DNA of 64,000 bases from JBBROS01 sp963752225 (GTDB taxonomy: Bacteria > Pseudomonadota > Alphaproteobacteria > Acetobacterales > Acetobacteraceae), in NCBI GenBank assembly GCA_963752225.1, contig CAVVXS010000010.1, forward strand, positions 62,001-126,000, written 5' to 3'. Positions within the stretch are counted from its first letter, which is position 1; each line of letters starts with the position of its first letter. The notes beneath the pieces were generated by a model. That model was given only the letters and a program-made list of their open reading frames with translations. It did not search any database and was not told the DNA's origin. Positions 26,647 through 34,535 of this stretch are shown here, in pieces. The translations under genes were made by a program, and so were the position numbers.

Positions 26647-28059
26647 ATGTCTACTTACTATGTCAGCTCCGATTTAGGGCTCAATTCGAACAACGGCACC
26701 TCTGCCTCGACGCCCTTTGCCACGCTCCAGCAGGCCGCCGACGTGACGCAGCCCGGCGACAAGGTCGAGGTGATGGCCGGCACTTACTCCGCCGACGCCG
26801 CGACCGGCTACGTTCTCGAGATCTCGCGGTCCGGCACAGCCGCGGCGCCCATCACCTACGAAGGCTATAACGGCGCCCGACCGGTGATCAGCCTGCCGGA
26901 TGGTGGCGTATCGGCCGTCCAGATCAACGCGTCGTACATCAACTTCAACGGCTTCGAGCTGGTCGGCAATGCGCAGAGCGTCAGCCTCGCGCAAGCGCAG
27001 TCACTGGCGGCGCAGCCGGGCAGCGGCTCTAATCGCACCATCAACAACACAGGCATCACGATAAGCTGGAACGGCAATCCGGCCATCGTGAACCACGTCT
27101 TGATCGAGAACAACCTGATACACGACTTCGGCGGCAACGGCATCGGCGCAGAAAAGTCTGACTACATCACCGTCCAGGGCAACACCGTCTACGATAACGG
27201 GAAGTATGGCACCTACGGCACCAGCGGAATAAGCCTGTTCGGGTCGCATGACAGCGATGGCGTCACAAGCGGATACAAGAACTCCGTCATCGGCAACACG
27301 GTCTACGGCAACCAGCAGCTGGTCGGCAGCTACGCAATCGGCACCTCCTCCATCACCGACGGCGAGGGCGTTCTGATCGACAGCAACTCAAACTTCCAGA
27401 CGGATGGCGTCCAGTACAAGGGTTCGACGCTGGTCGCGAACAACGTTGTCCATGACAACAGCGCGGTCGGACTAGGCGCCTATGCGAGCAGCAACGTGGA
27501 TTTCATTGGCAACACCGCCTACGGCAACGACCCGAGCGGCAAGTTTGGGGGGCAGATCGGCAGCACCAAGCTGAACGGCGGCTTGATCGAAAACAACACC
27601 GTGGTTGCCGGTCCCGGCGGACCCGCGATCAATGTCGACAGCTCGAATAGCGGCGTTGTCGAGGCTGACAACACAATCTCCCAAGGCGGCGACTTGGCGA
27701 CGGTGGCCGCACGTGCGGGCAGCAGCGCGACGGACGGACCTGCCCTCGGGTCTGCGCTGATCGGGCCGGCAACGCTTGCGAGCGATCCGAATTCGGCCTT
27801 CGTGACGGCCACGCCAACGGTGAATGTAGGCGACCCCGCGGCTGTCACCTCGTCGGCCGATGCCGGTGCGGCAGACGGCACCGCGCAGCCAAGCATGAGC
27901 GCAGGCGACTTCCTGGACCCGGCGATCACGAGCGCAGGGGCTACGCTGCCTCAGGACGGCCCGTCGCCGGGTGCAGCCGATCCGGTGTCGGGCGGTCCCA
28001 ACGATATTCTTGCCCTGCCCAACACGACGAACACGGTGGCGCCAATTCGCGTTTCCTGA
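26647..28059 (+). CDS. Right-handed parallel beta-helix repeat protein
   Basis: 470-aa Asn/Gly/Ser/Thr-rich protein. The N-terminus YYVSSDLGLNSNNGTSASTPFATLQQAAD is typical of parallel beta-helix proteins, and the middle shows helix rungs (IENNLIHDFGGNGIG, VQGNTVYDNGKYGTYG, VANNVVHDNSAVGLGAYASS). The fold is shared by pectate lyases, mannuronan epimerases and tail-spike proteins, so activity is probably on polysaccharide. No N-terminal signal is seen; the last 120 residues are low-complexity Ala/Asp/Pro and may be a secretion region. Codon use and base composition are softer than its neighbours, which suggests transfer. Confidence 0.85.
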   Translation: MSTYYVSSDLGLNSNNGTSASTPFATLQQAADVTQPGDKVEVMAGTYSADAATGYVLEISRSGTAAAPITYEGYNGARPVISLPDGGVSAVQINASYINFNGFELVGNAQSVSLAQAQSLAAQPGSGSNRTINNTGITISWNGNPAIVNHVLIENNLIHDFGGNGIGAEKSDYITVQGNTVYDNGKYGTYGTSGISLFGSHDSDGVTSGYKNSVIGNTVYGNQQLVGSYAIGTSSITDGEGVLIDSNSNFQTDGVQYKGSTLVANNVVHDNSAVGLGAYASSNVDFIGNTAYGNDPSGKFGGQIGSTKLNGGLIENNTVVAGPGGPAINVDSSNSGVVEADNTISQGGDLATVAARAGSSATDGPALGSALIGPATLASDPNSAFVTATPTVNVGDPAAVTSSADAGAADGTAQPSMSAGDFLDPAITSAGATLPQDGPSPGAADPVSGGPNDILALPNTTNTVAPIRVS

Positions 28060-28100
28060 CACGGCACGCTGCAAACTTCCCGGCCGGTCCGGCCGGGTTG

Positions 28101-28154
28101 CCGCAGTCTGGTGCCGCTCGGAGTATCATGTCTCCGAGCGGCACCGGACTGCGG
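28101..28154. repeat. Strong 23-bp-arm hairpin
   Basis: Arms 28101-28123 and 28132-28154 are inverted copies with one mismatch (a T:G that still pairs in RNA), around the 8-nt loop TATCATGT. It lies 42 bp after the beta-helix stop. No T-run follows, so a classic rho-independent terminator is not complete. It may be a transcript end, a stabiliser, or a mobile palindromic unit. Confidence 0.75.
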
Positions 28155-28212
28155 TTCCGCGGGCGGGTTCAGCCGTGTCGTGGGCTGCCACAACCAGCGG
28201 GGTAGGATTCGC

Positions 28213-28623
28213 ATGCGGTTCAACCATGTCGCCAACCGTGTCAGCAGCGAGCATTTCGAGACCGTCGTGGCAATGCTGACGAGCTGCCTCGGCTTCGCGG
28301 TGCTGCGCCGGACCGAGCGCTCCATCTGGTTGCGGCAGGCTGGGGCGAATGTCGACCTGCAGTTCAGCCGCAGCGACACGGCGAGCCGGGACGCAGACAA
28401 GAGCCGCTCGCAAGTCTCTTTCCTGAGCGACACGCCGCGGCTGGATTTGGAGCGGCTGAGCGAGTGGCTTGCTGAGCGTGGGATAGCGGCCGAGGTCGAA
28501 GCCTACTCCGCCCGTGAATTCTATCTCGACGCACCGCTCGTGTTCGTCGATTTCGTCGTTGAAGCGATGCTGCCTGAGCTTGCCGAGTATGGGACCAGTG
28601 AAGAGAAGCTTGATCCTGGCTAA
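28213..28623 (+). CDS. VOC/glyoxalase-like protein
   Basis: 136-aa protein starting MRFNHVANRVSSEHFETVV, a pattern of the vicinal-oxygen-chelate fold, with a central LRQAGANVDLQF strand and a C-terminal acidic region. One beta-alpha-beta-beta-beta module seems to be complete. ATG 28213 is preferred over the upstream GTG at 28111, which would read through the hairpin. Function not predictable. Its 3' end overlaps the convergent binding-protein gene by 4 bases. Confidence 0.65.
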   Translation: MRFNHVANRVSSEHFETVVAMLTSCLGFAVLRRTERSIWLRQAGANVDLQFSRSDTASRDADKSRSQVSFLSDTPRLDLERLSEWLAERGIAAEVEAYSAREFYLDAPLVFVDFVVEAMLPELAEYGTSEEKLDPG

Positions 28624-29630
28624 TCTCCACCCAAACCCGCCGCCTCAGGGAAAAACAGATCCTCGACCTTCGCCGGCGACTCCTTCACCGACCCGAACTT
28701 CGCCATCCACTGCGCCGTCTTCAGCACCTTTGCCGGGCGCAGCGTGTAGGCGTAGTCCTTGTCGGTGATGACCTCCATGACCTCTGCCAGCGTCGTCTTG
28801 CGGTCGCCGGACATCTCCAAATAGAGCCGCGCCGCCGCTTCCTTGTCGGCGTTCACCACATCGATCGCCTCGGCCAAACCGTCGTACACCGCCCGATACA
28901 CATAAGGGTTCGCGTCGCGGAAGCGGGCGCTGGCGGTCAGCACCAGGGCGGTCGCCGGGCCGCCCAGGATGTCGTAGTTGGTGGTGACCAAGTGCACCCC
29001 GGGGAGCTTCATCTCCTGCGCATAGAACGGCGCCGAGGTGAAATGGGCGTTCACTCCGGCCGTGCCGGTTGACAGCGCCGCGGTCGCGTCGGGGTGGGCG
29101 AGCGAGATCGTGGTGGGGTCGAGACGGGCAAAGTCGGCCTCCCCGAACGCCTCGGCGGCGGCGATCTGCAGCATGATCGCCTGCGTCGAAATTTTCACGG
29201 ACGGCACCGCGATCTTGTCGGCCGAGGAGAAATCACGGATCGAGTGCACCGCCGGGTTGCGGCTGATGAGGTAGAGCGGGTAGGTCGTGACCGCCGCCAC
29301 GCCTTTGATGCCGACGTTGCGGCGGGTGCGCTCGGCCAGCGTGATCAGCGACGGCGCGCCTTGCGCGGCGAACTGGATGGCGCCCGACAGCAGCCCGTCA
29401 TTCATCACGCTCGGCCCGGCCACCGACGACCAGTTCACCTTCAGCCCCGAATGGCCCGTGACGGCGGCGTGCTTCTCCACCAGCCCCTGCTTCTGCATCA
29501 CCATGAGCGGCAGGAACGCGAGCCCGTACTGCTGGGCGATCGTGATGTCCGACACCTCCGCCCGCCCGGGTCCTGGCAGGACCGGCACAAATGACAATGC
29601 GAGCAGGAGGGTTCGGACAAAGATACTCAT
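28620..29630 (-). CDS. NitT/TauT-type ABC substrate-binding protein
   Basis: 336-aa periplasmic protein with a cleavable signal (FVRTLLLALSFVPVLPGPGRA). The mature part starts with DITIAQQYGLAFLPLMVMQ and contains the mid-domain SVKISTQAIMLQIA and HPDATAALSTGTAGVNAHF, as in nitrate/sulfonate/pyrimidine-precursor binding proteins. It follows an AtuA-type pair by a 4-base overlap. No cognate permease or ATPase is adjacent, so it either uses components elsewhere or is a solute sensor. Confidence 0.82.
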   Translation of the reverse strand: MSIFVRTLLLALSFVPVLPGPGRAEVSDITIAQQYGLAFLPLMVMQKQGLVEKHAAVTGHSGLKVNWSSVAGPSVMNDGLLSGAIQFAAQGAPSLITLAERTRRNVGIKGVAAVTTYPLYLISRNPAVHSIRDFSSADKIAVPSVKISTQAIMLQIAAAEAFGEADFARLDPTTISLAHPDATAALSTGTAGVNAHFTSAPFYAQEMKLPGVHLVTTNYDILGGPATALVLTASARFRDANPYVYRAVYDGLAEAIDVVNADKEAAARLYLEMSGDRKTTLAEVMEVITDKDYAYTLRPAKVLKTAQWMAKFGSVKESPAKVEDLFFPEAAGLGGD

Positions 29631-29980
29631 GGGTCGCTCCGGTAGGCCGGCAGGCGGGGCAGCAGCGCCGGGGGGACGTCCACCGAAAGGCCGAGGACGC
29701 GGAAGGAATGCGTCTTGCCGTGGATGTCGAGGTTGAGGCTGGCGTTCACCCCGCCCTCGAGCACGGCGTCAATGACGAAATTCACCGCACCGAGCAGCGG
29801 CAGCTCGTAGCGCCTGACGCCGGTCGCACCCCGATGACGGAACAGGTCGAGCACCCGCGCCTCCGTCACCTGGTCGCGGATGATCGGCCACAGGTCGGGG
29901 TGATAGGCCACGACCGAGACGTTCAGCCGGTTGCCCTTGTCGCCGGCGCGGGCGTGGGCGATCTCATGCAGGAGGGTCAT
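29627..29980 (-). CDS. AtuA C-terminal-like protein
   Basis: 117-aa protein matching the small C-terminal domain found after AtuA in acyclic-terpene/hydroxyacid loci: LHEIAHARAGDKGNRLNVSVVAYHPDLWP at the start and GATGVRRYELPLLGAVNFVIDAVLEGGVNASLNLD in the middle. In some species this is fused to AtuA; here it is a separate gene overlapping it by 4 bases. Confidence 0.82.
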   Translation of the reverse strand: MTLLHEIAHARAGDKGNRLNVSVVAYHPDLWPIIRDQVTEARVLDLFRHRGATGVRRYELPLLGAVNFVIDAVLEGGVNASLNLDIHGKTHSFRVLGLSVDVPPALLPRLPAYRSDP

Positions 29981-31338
29981 GCCCACACCACGGACGGGCT
30001 GACGCGGTTGCGCGGCACCAGACAGGACAGGGTGCGGACCCGGTTGCGCACCTGGGAGCGCATACCGCCGCCGCCAGCCGGGCCGCAGCACAGCAGCGCC
30101 AGAACCTCCTGCACCGCCTGCTCCACCGGCCTCTTGTCCGCGCCGGACACGGCGAGGCGCACGCGGACCTCGGACGGCGCGGCGTCGTGGGCGGCGGCGA
30201 GGCTGCCGGTATCGTCGTCGAACACGCTGTTGGTGCCGATCAGATCCAGACGGCGGCGCAACGCGAGGCCGCGCCCGTCGAGACGGCGGCCGATCACGTC
30301 GGCCGCCAAGCGGGCGCGGGCGAGCGCGTTGGGGCCGGCGTAGGAGATCTCCGCCTCGCCAATCCAATCGCCGGCGAACGACACGGTGGCCTTCAGGCTG
30401 GGCGGCGCCGGGTGCCCGGCGGCGCCCACGACGCGAACGCGATCCGGCCCGTCGCCGTGCAGCGTCACCCGCGTGAGGTCGAGCGTCACGTCCGGGGTGA
30501 GGTAGGCGGCGGGGTCATGCACTTCGTACAGCACTTGTTCGGTGACGGTGCGGCGGGTGACGCAGCCGCCGGTGCCGGAGGCCTTCGTCACCACGAAGCT
30601 GCCATCGGCGGACACCTCGGCGATAGGAAAGCCGATCGCCTCGGGGCGGGGCACGTCCTTGAACCCGGGGTCGGCGAAGTAGCCGCCGGTGACCTGGCTG
30701 CCGCATTCCAGCAGGTGGCCGACCAGGGTACCGGCGGCGAGCCGGTCCCAATCGTCCCAAGCCCAGCCGAAATAGGCAGCCAGCGGGCCGAGTGCGAGCG
30801 ATGGGTCGGCGACGCGGCCCGTCACCACGATTTGGGCGCCGGCCAGCAAGGCGTCGGCGATGGGGCGGGCGCCGAGGTAGACGTTGGCAGCGATCAACCC
30901 ATCGAGGTTCTGCGACAGGGTGGCGTCGCCTTCCCACACTTCGAGGTCGGCGACCGTGATCTGCCCGGCTACATCGTCGCCCTCGACAACGGCGATGCGC
31001 AGCCGGCCGAGCCCGGCGTCGCGCGCCAAGGTCTGCAGCAACGCCGCGGCGGCGGGCGGGTTGGCATTGCCGAAATTGCCGACGATGGGAATGCCGGCAC
31101 GAACGCAAGCGGGCAGCACGGGGCCGACCAGCTCGGCCAGCAGCGGCTCGTAGCCGGCGGCCGGGTCGGCGCGGCGGGCGACGTGGCCGAGGGCGAGGGT
31201 GCGTTCGGCCAGCGTCTCGAACATGATGGCGCCCGGGCGGCCGGAGCGGGCGATGGCGTCCACCACCGAGACCGGCGCATCGAGGCGATCGCCGGAGAAC
31301 CCGGCGCCGCAGCCCATCCAAAACGTCCCGTCCGCCAT
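29977..31338 (-). CDS. AtuA-like (DUF1446) protein
   Basis: About 453-aa protein of the acyclic terpene utilisation AtuA family: GCGAGFSGDRLDAPVSVVDAI at the start, then FETLAERTLALGH, VVTGRVADPSLALGPL and KASGTGGCVTRRTV. Biochemical activity of the family is not settled; neighbours in Pseudomonas degrade citronellol, but such genes also occur in many organic-acid loci. ATG 31338 (MADGTFWMG) is chosen; an ATG at 31377 would add 13 residues. Operon order is AtuA, small domain, binding protein. Confidence 0.82.
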   Translation of the reverse strand: MADGTFWMGCGAGFSGDRLDAPVSVVDAIARSGRPGAIMFETLAERTLALGHVARRADPAAGYEPLLAELVGPVLPACVRAGIPIVGNFGNANPPAAAALLQTLARDAGLGRLRIAVVEGDDVAGQITVADLEVWEGDATLSQNLDGLIAANVYLGARPIADALLAGAQIVVTGRVADPSLALGPLAAYFGWAWDDWDRLAAGTLVGHLLECGSQVTGGYFADPGFKDVPRPEAIGFPIAEVSADGSFVVTKASGTGGCVTRRTVTEQVLYEVHDPAAYLTPDVTLDLTRVTLHGDGPDRVRVVGAAGHPAPPSLKATVSFAGDWIGEAEISYAGPNALARARLAADVIGRRLDGRGLALRRRLDLIGTNSVFDDDTGSLAAAHDAAPSEVRVRLAVSGADKRPVEQAVQEVLALLCCGPAGGGGMRSQVRNRVRTLSCLVPRNRVSPSVVWA

Positions 31339-31479
31339 CGTTTTACCAGTGTTCTCCCCGCCCGATTGGGGCGGCATCGGCGGTTGGTGTCAACGTGTTG
31401 ACCGCGCCGGATGCGACGCCGGGCCGGATGCGCCGTTACGCGGGGACCCGAGTGAGCAGACGGCGATGAGGATTTGACG

Positions 31480-32277
31480 ATGAAAATCCACCACATGAAT
31501 TGCGGCGCCATGCGGCCCTATGGCGGCGCGCTGTTGGACGGGCAGACGCCGGGCATGTCGCCGGCCAACATGACGTGCCACTGCCTGCTGCTGGAGACCG
31601 ATGACGGGTTGGTGCTGGTCGATACCGGGACGGTATCGGTCGACCCCGGCTACGACCGGCAGAACCTCGACGCGACGTTCCAATGGATGAACCGGTTGCG
31701 GCTCGACAGCGCAGAAGCGGCGGCGAACCAGGTGCGCGACCTCGGGCACCAGCCGGCCGACGTGAAGCACGTCGTGATGACGCATCTCGATTTCGACCAC
31801 GCGGCCGGGCTGCGCGACTTCCCGGCAGCGACGGTGCACCTGTCGCAGGCGGAAGCGGATGCGGCACGGCACCCGACGGGGCCGATCGGGCGCAAGCGCT
31901 ACTGCCCGGCGCAGTGGGGCGACATCGGCCGCTGGCGCCGGCATACCGAGTTCGACACCGACTGGTTCGGCATCCCGGCCTCCGAAGTGCTGCCCGGGAT
32001 CAGCCTGGTGTGGCTGCCGGGCCATTCGGACGGGCATTGCGGTGTCGCGATCAAGCGCGACGGCGGCTGGCTGCTGCATGCGGCGGATGCGGTGTTCAAC
32101 CATACCGAGCTGGACGTGGCGCACCCGAGCACGCCGACCGGGGCGCGCCTCTACCAGTGGATGATGGAGACGAGCCAACGCAAGCGCCGCCGCTCGCTCC
32201 GTGACTTGCGCCGGGTGGTGCGGGAGCACGGCGACGAGGTGCAGGTGATCTGCACCCACGACCCGTCGCAAATCTGA
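31480..32277 (+). CDS. Metallo-beta-lactamase-fold hydrolase
   Basis: 265-aa MBL-fold hydrolase resembling lactonase-type enzymes. The metal motif reads THLDFDHAAGL, so the second His of HxHxDH is replaced by Asp, a known variant in this branch. Further ligands are in LPGHSDGHCGV, LLHAADAVFNH and the terminal CTHDPSQI. ATG 31480 starts MKIHHMNCGAMRPYGG. It is divergent from AtuA. Confidence 0.82.
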   Translation: MKIHHMNCGAMRPYGGALLDGQTPGMSPANMTCHCLLLETDDGLVLVDTGTVSVDPGYDRQNLDATFQWMNRLRLDSAEAAANQVRDLGHQPADVKHVVMTHLDFDHAAGLRDFPAATVHLSQAEADAARHPTGPIGRKRYCPAQWGDIGRWRRHTEFDTDWFGIPASEVLPGISLVWLPGHSDGHCGVAIKRDGGWLLHAADAVFNHTELDVAHPSTPTGARLYQWMMETSQRKRRRSLRDLRRVVREHGDEVQVICTHDPSQI

Positions 32278-32304
32278 GGCGGTCCGGCAGCGTCGCTCCC
32301 GGCG

Positions 32305-33141
32305 CTACCCGTCCGGCTTGCGCAGGACGAACAGGCAATACCGCATCGAGCCGGTCCGGTAGGCGATCAGCAGCCGAAGCAGCGTCAGCCCGAAGACACG
32401 GTTCGCCGATGCTGCGAGGATGAATCGCCGGTAGCGGCCGTCGGTGGCAAGCTTGCCGGCGACGCGGCGGAGGCACAGCAACCAAGTGCGCCGCACAAGC
32501 CGGCTCAGATCGACCATCTCTTCGAGGCGGAACCCCGCCTCGGCGGCGAGGGCGCGGTAGTCGGGCTCGTTTCCCAAGCCGGGCAGACGTCCCTCGCGGC
32601 AAATCGGCTCGAGCAGGATGCGCGTTTCCCAGCCGCCGGGCTGGTCGCGGGCGAGCCAGGCATAGAGCGCGAACACGGCGCCCGGCCGCAGCGTGCGGAA
32701 CGCCTCCGCGAAGAAGCGCCGCTTGTCGTCGAAATGCTCGGAGCTCTCGATCGCATAGGCCCGGTCGAACACGGCATCCGGGAGGCCGTTGTCGAGCCAA
32801 TCCTGCAGCCGGATCTCCACCCCCGCCGCCGCCGTCGCGCGAGCCGCCTGAACGGGAGATACGGTGAACCCGGTAACGGTCACCCCATGGCGGCAGGCGA
32901 GGCGCCGGGCCGTGGCGCCATAGCCGCAGCCGATATCGGCCAGATGCAATCCCGGAGCGAGTTGAAGCCGGTCCGCCAGCAGATCGACCAAGGCCGCGGT
33001 CGCTTCGACCGGGGTTTCCCGCCCGGTTCGCCACAAGCCGTGATGCACATGCTCGCCCCAGATCTCGCGGTAGAACGGGTCCAGATCGTCGTAATGGGCG
33101 GCCACCGCCGCCGTCGTTTGCCGGACGGTGGGAACGATCAC
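32305..33141 (-). CDS. SAM-dependent methyltransferase (UbiE/tocopherol type)
   Basis: 278-aa class I methyltransferase: AAHYDDLDPFYREIWGEHVHHGLW at the start, SAM motif LADIGCGYGATARRLA, and post-motif YAIESSEHFDDKRRFF. The C-terminal third contains a hydrophobic stretch. GTG 33141 overlaps the stop of the upstream methyltransferase by 4 bases (GTGA). The start resembles gamma-tocopherol/sarcosine-type enzymes. Substrate unknown; likely a lipid or quinone-like small molecule. Confidence 0.82.
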   Translation of the reverse strand: MIVPTVRQTTAAVAAHYDDLDPFYREIWGEHVHHGLWRTGRETPVEATAALVDLLADRLQLAPGLHLADIGCGYGATARRLACRHGVTVTGFTVSPVQAARATAAAGVEIRLQDWLDNGLPDAVFDRAYAIESSEHFDDKRRFFAEAFRTLRPGAVFALYAWLARDQPGGWETRILLEPICREGRLPGLGNEPDYRALAAEAGFRLEEMVDLSRLVRRTWLLCLRRVAGKLATDGRYRRFILAASANRVFGLTLLRLLIAYRTGSMRYCLFVLRKPDG

Positions 33142-33854
33142 GACGCCGCCTCGCTGCGGAGCCGGCCGACGCAGAAGCGATACATCGGATGCCAGTGCAC
33201 CGAGGCCGGAACGCCGGCGGCGTCGATCAGCCGCCGCCAGTCGGCGCGCCGGAAGCTGCGCGCAATCGAGATCGTGCCGTCGATCCGCACGATCGGGTGC
33301 CAGCGCATCAACCGGGCGAGCAGACGGAAGCCGTAATAAGGGACGACGTTGCGATGCAGGTCGGCGACGAACCAGCCGCGGCCGGCGTGGCGCTCCAGCC
33401 AGCGCAGGAAGGCGACCACTGCGTCGTCGTCCAGGTGGTGGGTGAACTGCGAGCTGACGATGAAGGCGGGCGGCGGATCCGGGGTGAAGGCGAACACGTC
33501 GCCGGTGTGCCAGGTGATCGCCTGGACTGCCGGCGTCGCCGCCCGGGCGGCCACGGCGCTGCCGGGGTTGAGGTCGATCCCGGCCAGAATCGGGTTGAAT
33601 CCGCGCCGGGTCGCCCAGGCATGGATGGCGCGCAGCAGGTCGCCGTGGCCGCAAGCGACGTCGAGCACCGAGACCTCGGCGCCCGGCGGAAAGCCGCGTG
33701 TCGCCGCCTGCAGCCAGCCGATCGTCGGCCGATGGGTGAACGTGAAACGGTTGACCGCCTCGAGATCGGCGAGGCAGCGGGCGTACTCGTCGTGGTCGAG
33801 GATGCCGGAATCCATCAGCTCGGGTTCGGTGCCGCGGCGTGTCAGATCTGCCAT
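33138..33854 (-). CDS. Class I SAM-dependent methyltransferase
   Basis: 238-aa methyltransferase: LMDSGILDHDEYARCLADLEAVNRFTFTHRPT at the start, SAM motif VLDVACGHGDLLRAI, and SSQFTHHLDDDAVVAFLRWL. Similar proteins often stand beside type III polyketide synthases and FAD oxidoreductases that make alkyl-resorcinol lipids (general knowledge); those genes are not visible here. ATG 33854 follows AAAGGCG. Coupled to the second methyltransferase. Confidence 0.8.
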   Translation of the reverse strand: MADLTRRGTEPELMDSGILDHDEYARCLADLEAVNRFTFTHRPTIGWLQAATRGFPPGAEVSVLDVACGHGDLLRAIHAWATRRGFNPILAGIDLNPGSAVAARAATPAVQAITWHTGDVFAFTPDPPPAFIVSSQFTHHLDDDAVVAFLRWLERHAGRGWFVADLHRNVVPYYGFRLLARLMRWHPIVRIDGTISIARSFRRADWRRLIDAAGVPASVHWHPMYRFCVGRLRSEAAS

Positions 33855-33989
33855 GTTCGCCTTTCGACCCAGCCCGCCGCCGTCCGGCGTGCTGTCGGCT
33901 ACTCGTTCCAAACCCGTTCGGGAAACGCAAGGGCCCCGGCGTGCAACGGTGGCCGCCCGGGGTGAAGGAGAGGGTGGCGGCCCGGAGAC

Positions 33990-34535
33990 TTATCCCCGGC
34001 CGAGCTTCTGCCGGATCCAGGCCGCCACGCCGCTCGACTCCAGGAGCGCCGTGACGCCTTGCCGCGCGGCCGGCGTGTTAGCCGCCGGGCCAATCGTCGC
34101 GATCGCGACGAGGTCGCACTTTGACGCCAGCGCATACCCGGTTGCCGAACGCACTTGCCCGCCCGGCGTCGTGAGCCGGTAGGACCGCGCCCGGCCGCGC
34201 AGCCCGCCAATTTCAATCGGCTCGCCGGCTGCCTGTGGCACGTAGTCGGCGCCGATCATGTCGAGGTCGCTCACCCCGTCCACTTCGGCGTCGTCCGTGA
34301 CGCCGGTGGCGCAATTGCAGAAGCCGATTTTGGGCCGGACATACAGCTCCATCGCGCCCCCGCAGGCGGCGCCGTCGCACCGGAACGCGCGACCGGCGGC
34401 CCAGGCGTCGCGCGGGAACGGCCAGGCCATCTCCTGCCAGGTTCCGCCCTCCGAGGTGCTCCGCATCGCCCCGACCGTGCCAGCCGAGACCACCGCCGCT
34501 GCCACGCCGAGTACGACGAGGCGCGACCGCGTCAC
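33990..34535 (-). CDS. Exported hypothetical protein
   Basis: 181-aa protein with an N-terminal signal or anchor (LVVLGVAAAVVSAGTVGA). The mature part has paired cysteines (FRCDGAACGG, GFCNCATG, SKCDLVA) that could form disulfides in the periplasm. I do not recognise the family. It overlaps the stop of the LVIVD propeller gene by 4 bases and so is likely co-expressed and perhaps a partner. Confidence 0.65.
   Translation of the reverse strand: MTRSRLVVLGVAAAVVSAGTVGAMRSTSEGGTWQEMAWPFPRDAWAAGRAFRCDGAACGGAMELYVRPKIGFCNCATGVTDDAEVDGVSDLDMIGADYVPQAAGEPIEIGGLRGRARSYRLTTPGGQVRSATGYALASKCDLVAIATIGPAANTPAARQGVTALLESSGVAAWIRQKLGRG

Noticed and set aside
31480..32277. MBL-fold motif lacking the second His (HLDFDH), first taken for an inactive enzyme.
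   Set aside because: The H-x-D-x-D-H form is a known variant in this branch and the other metal residues are present.
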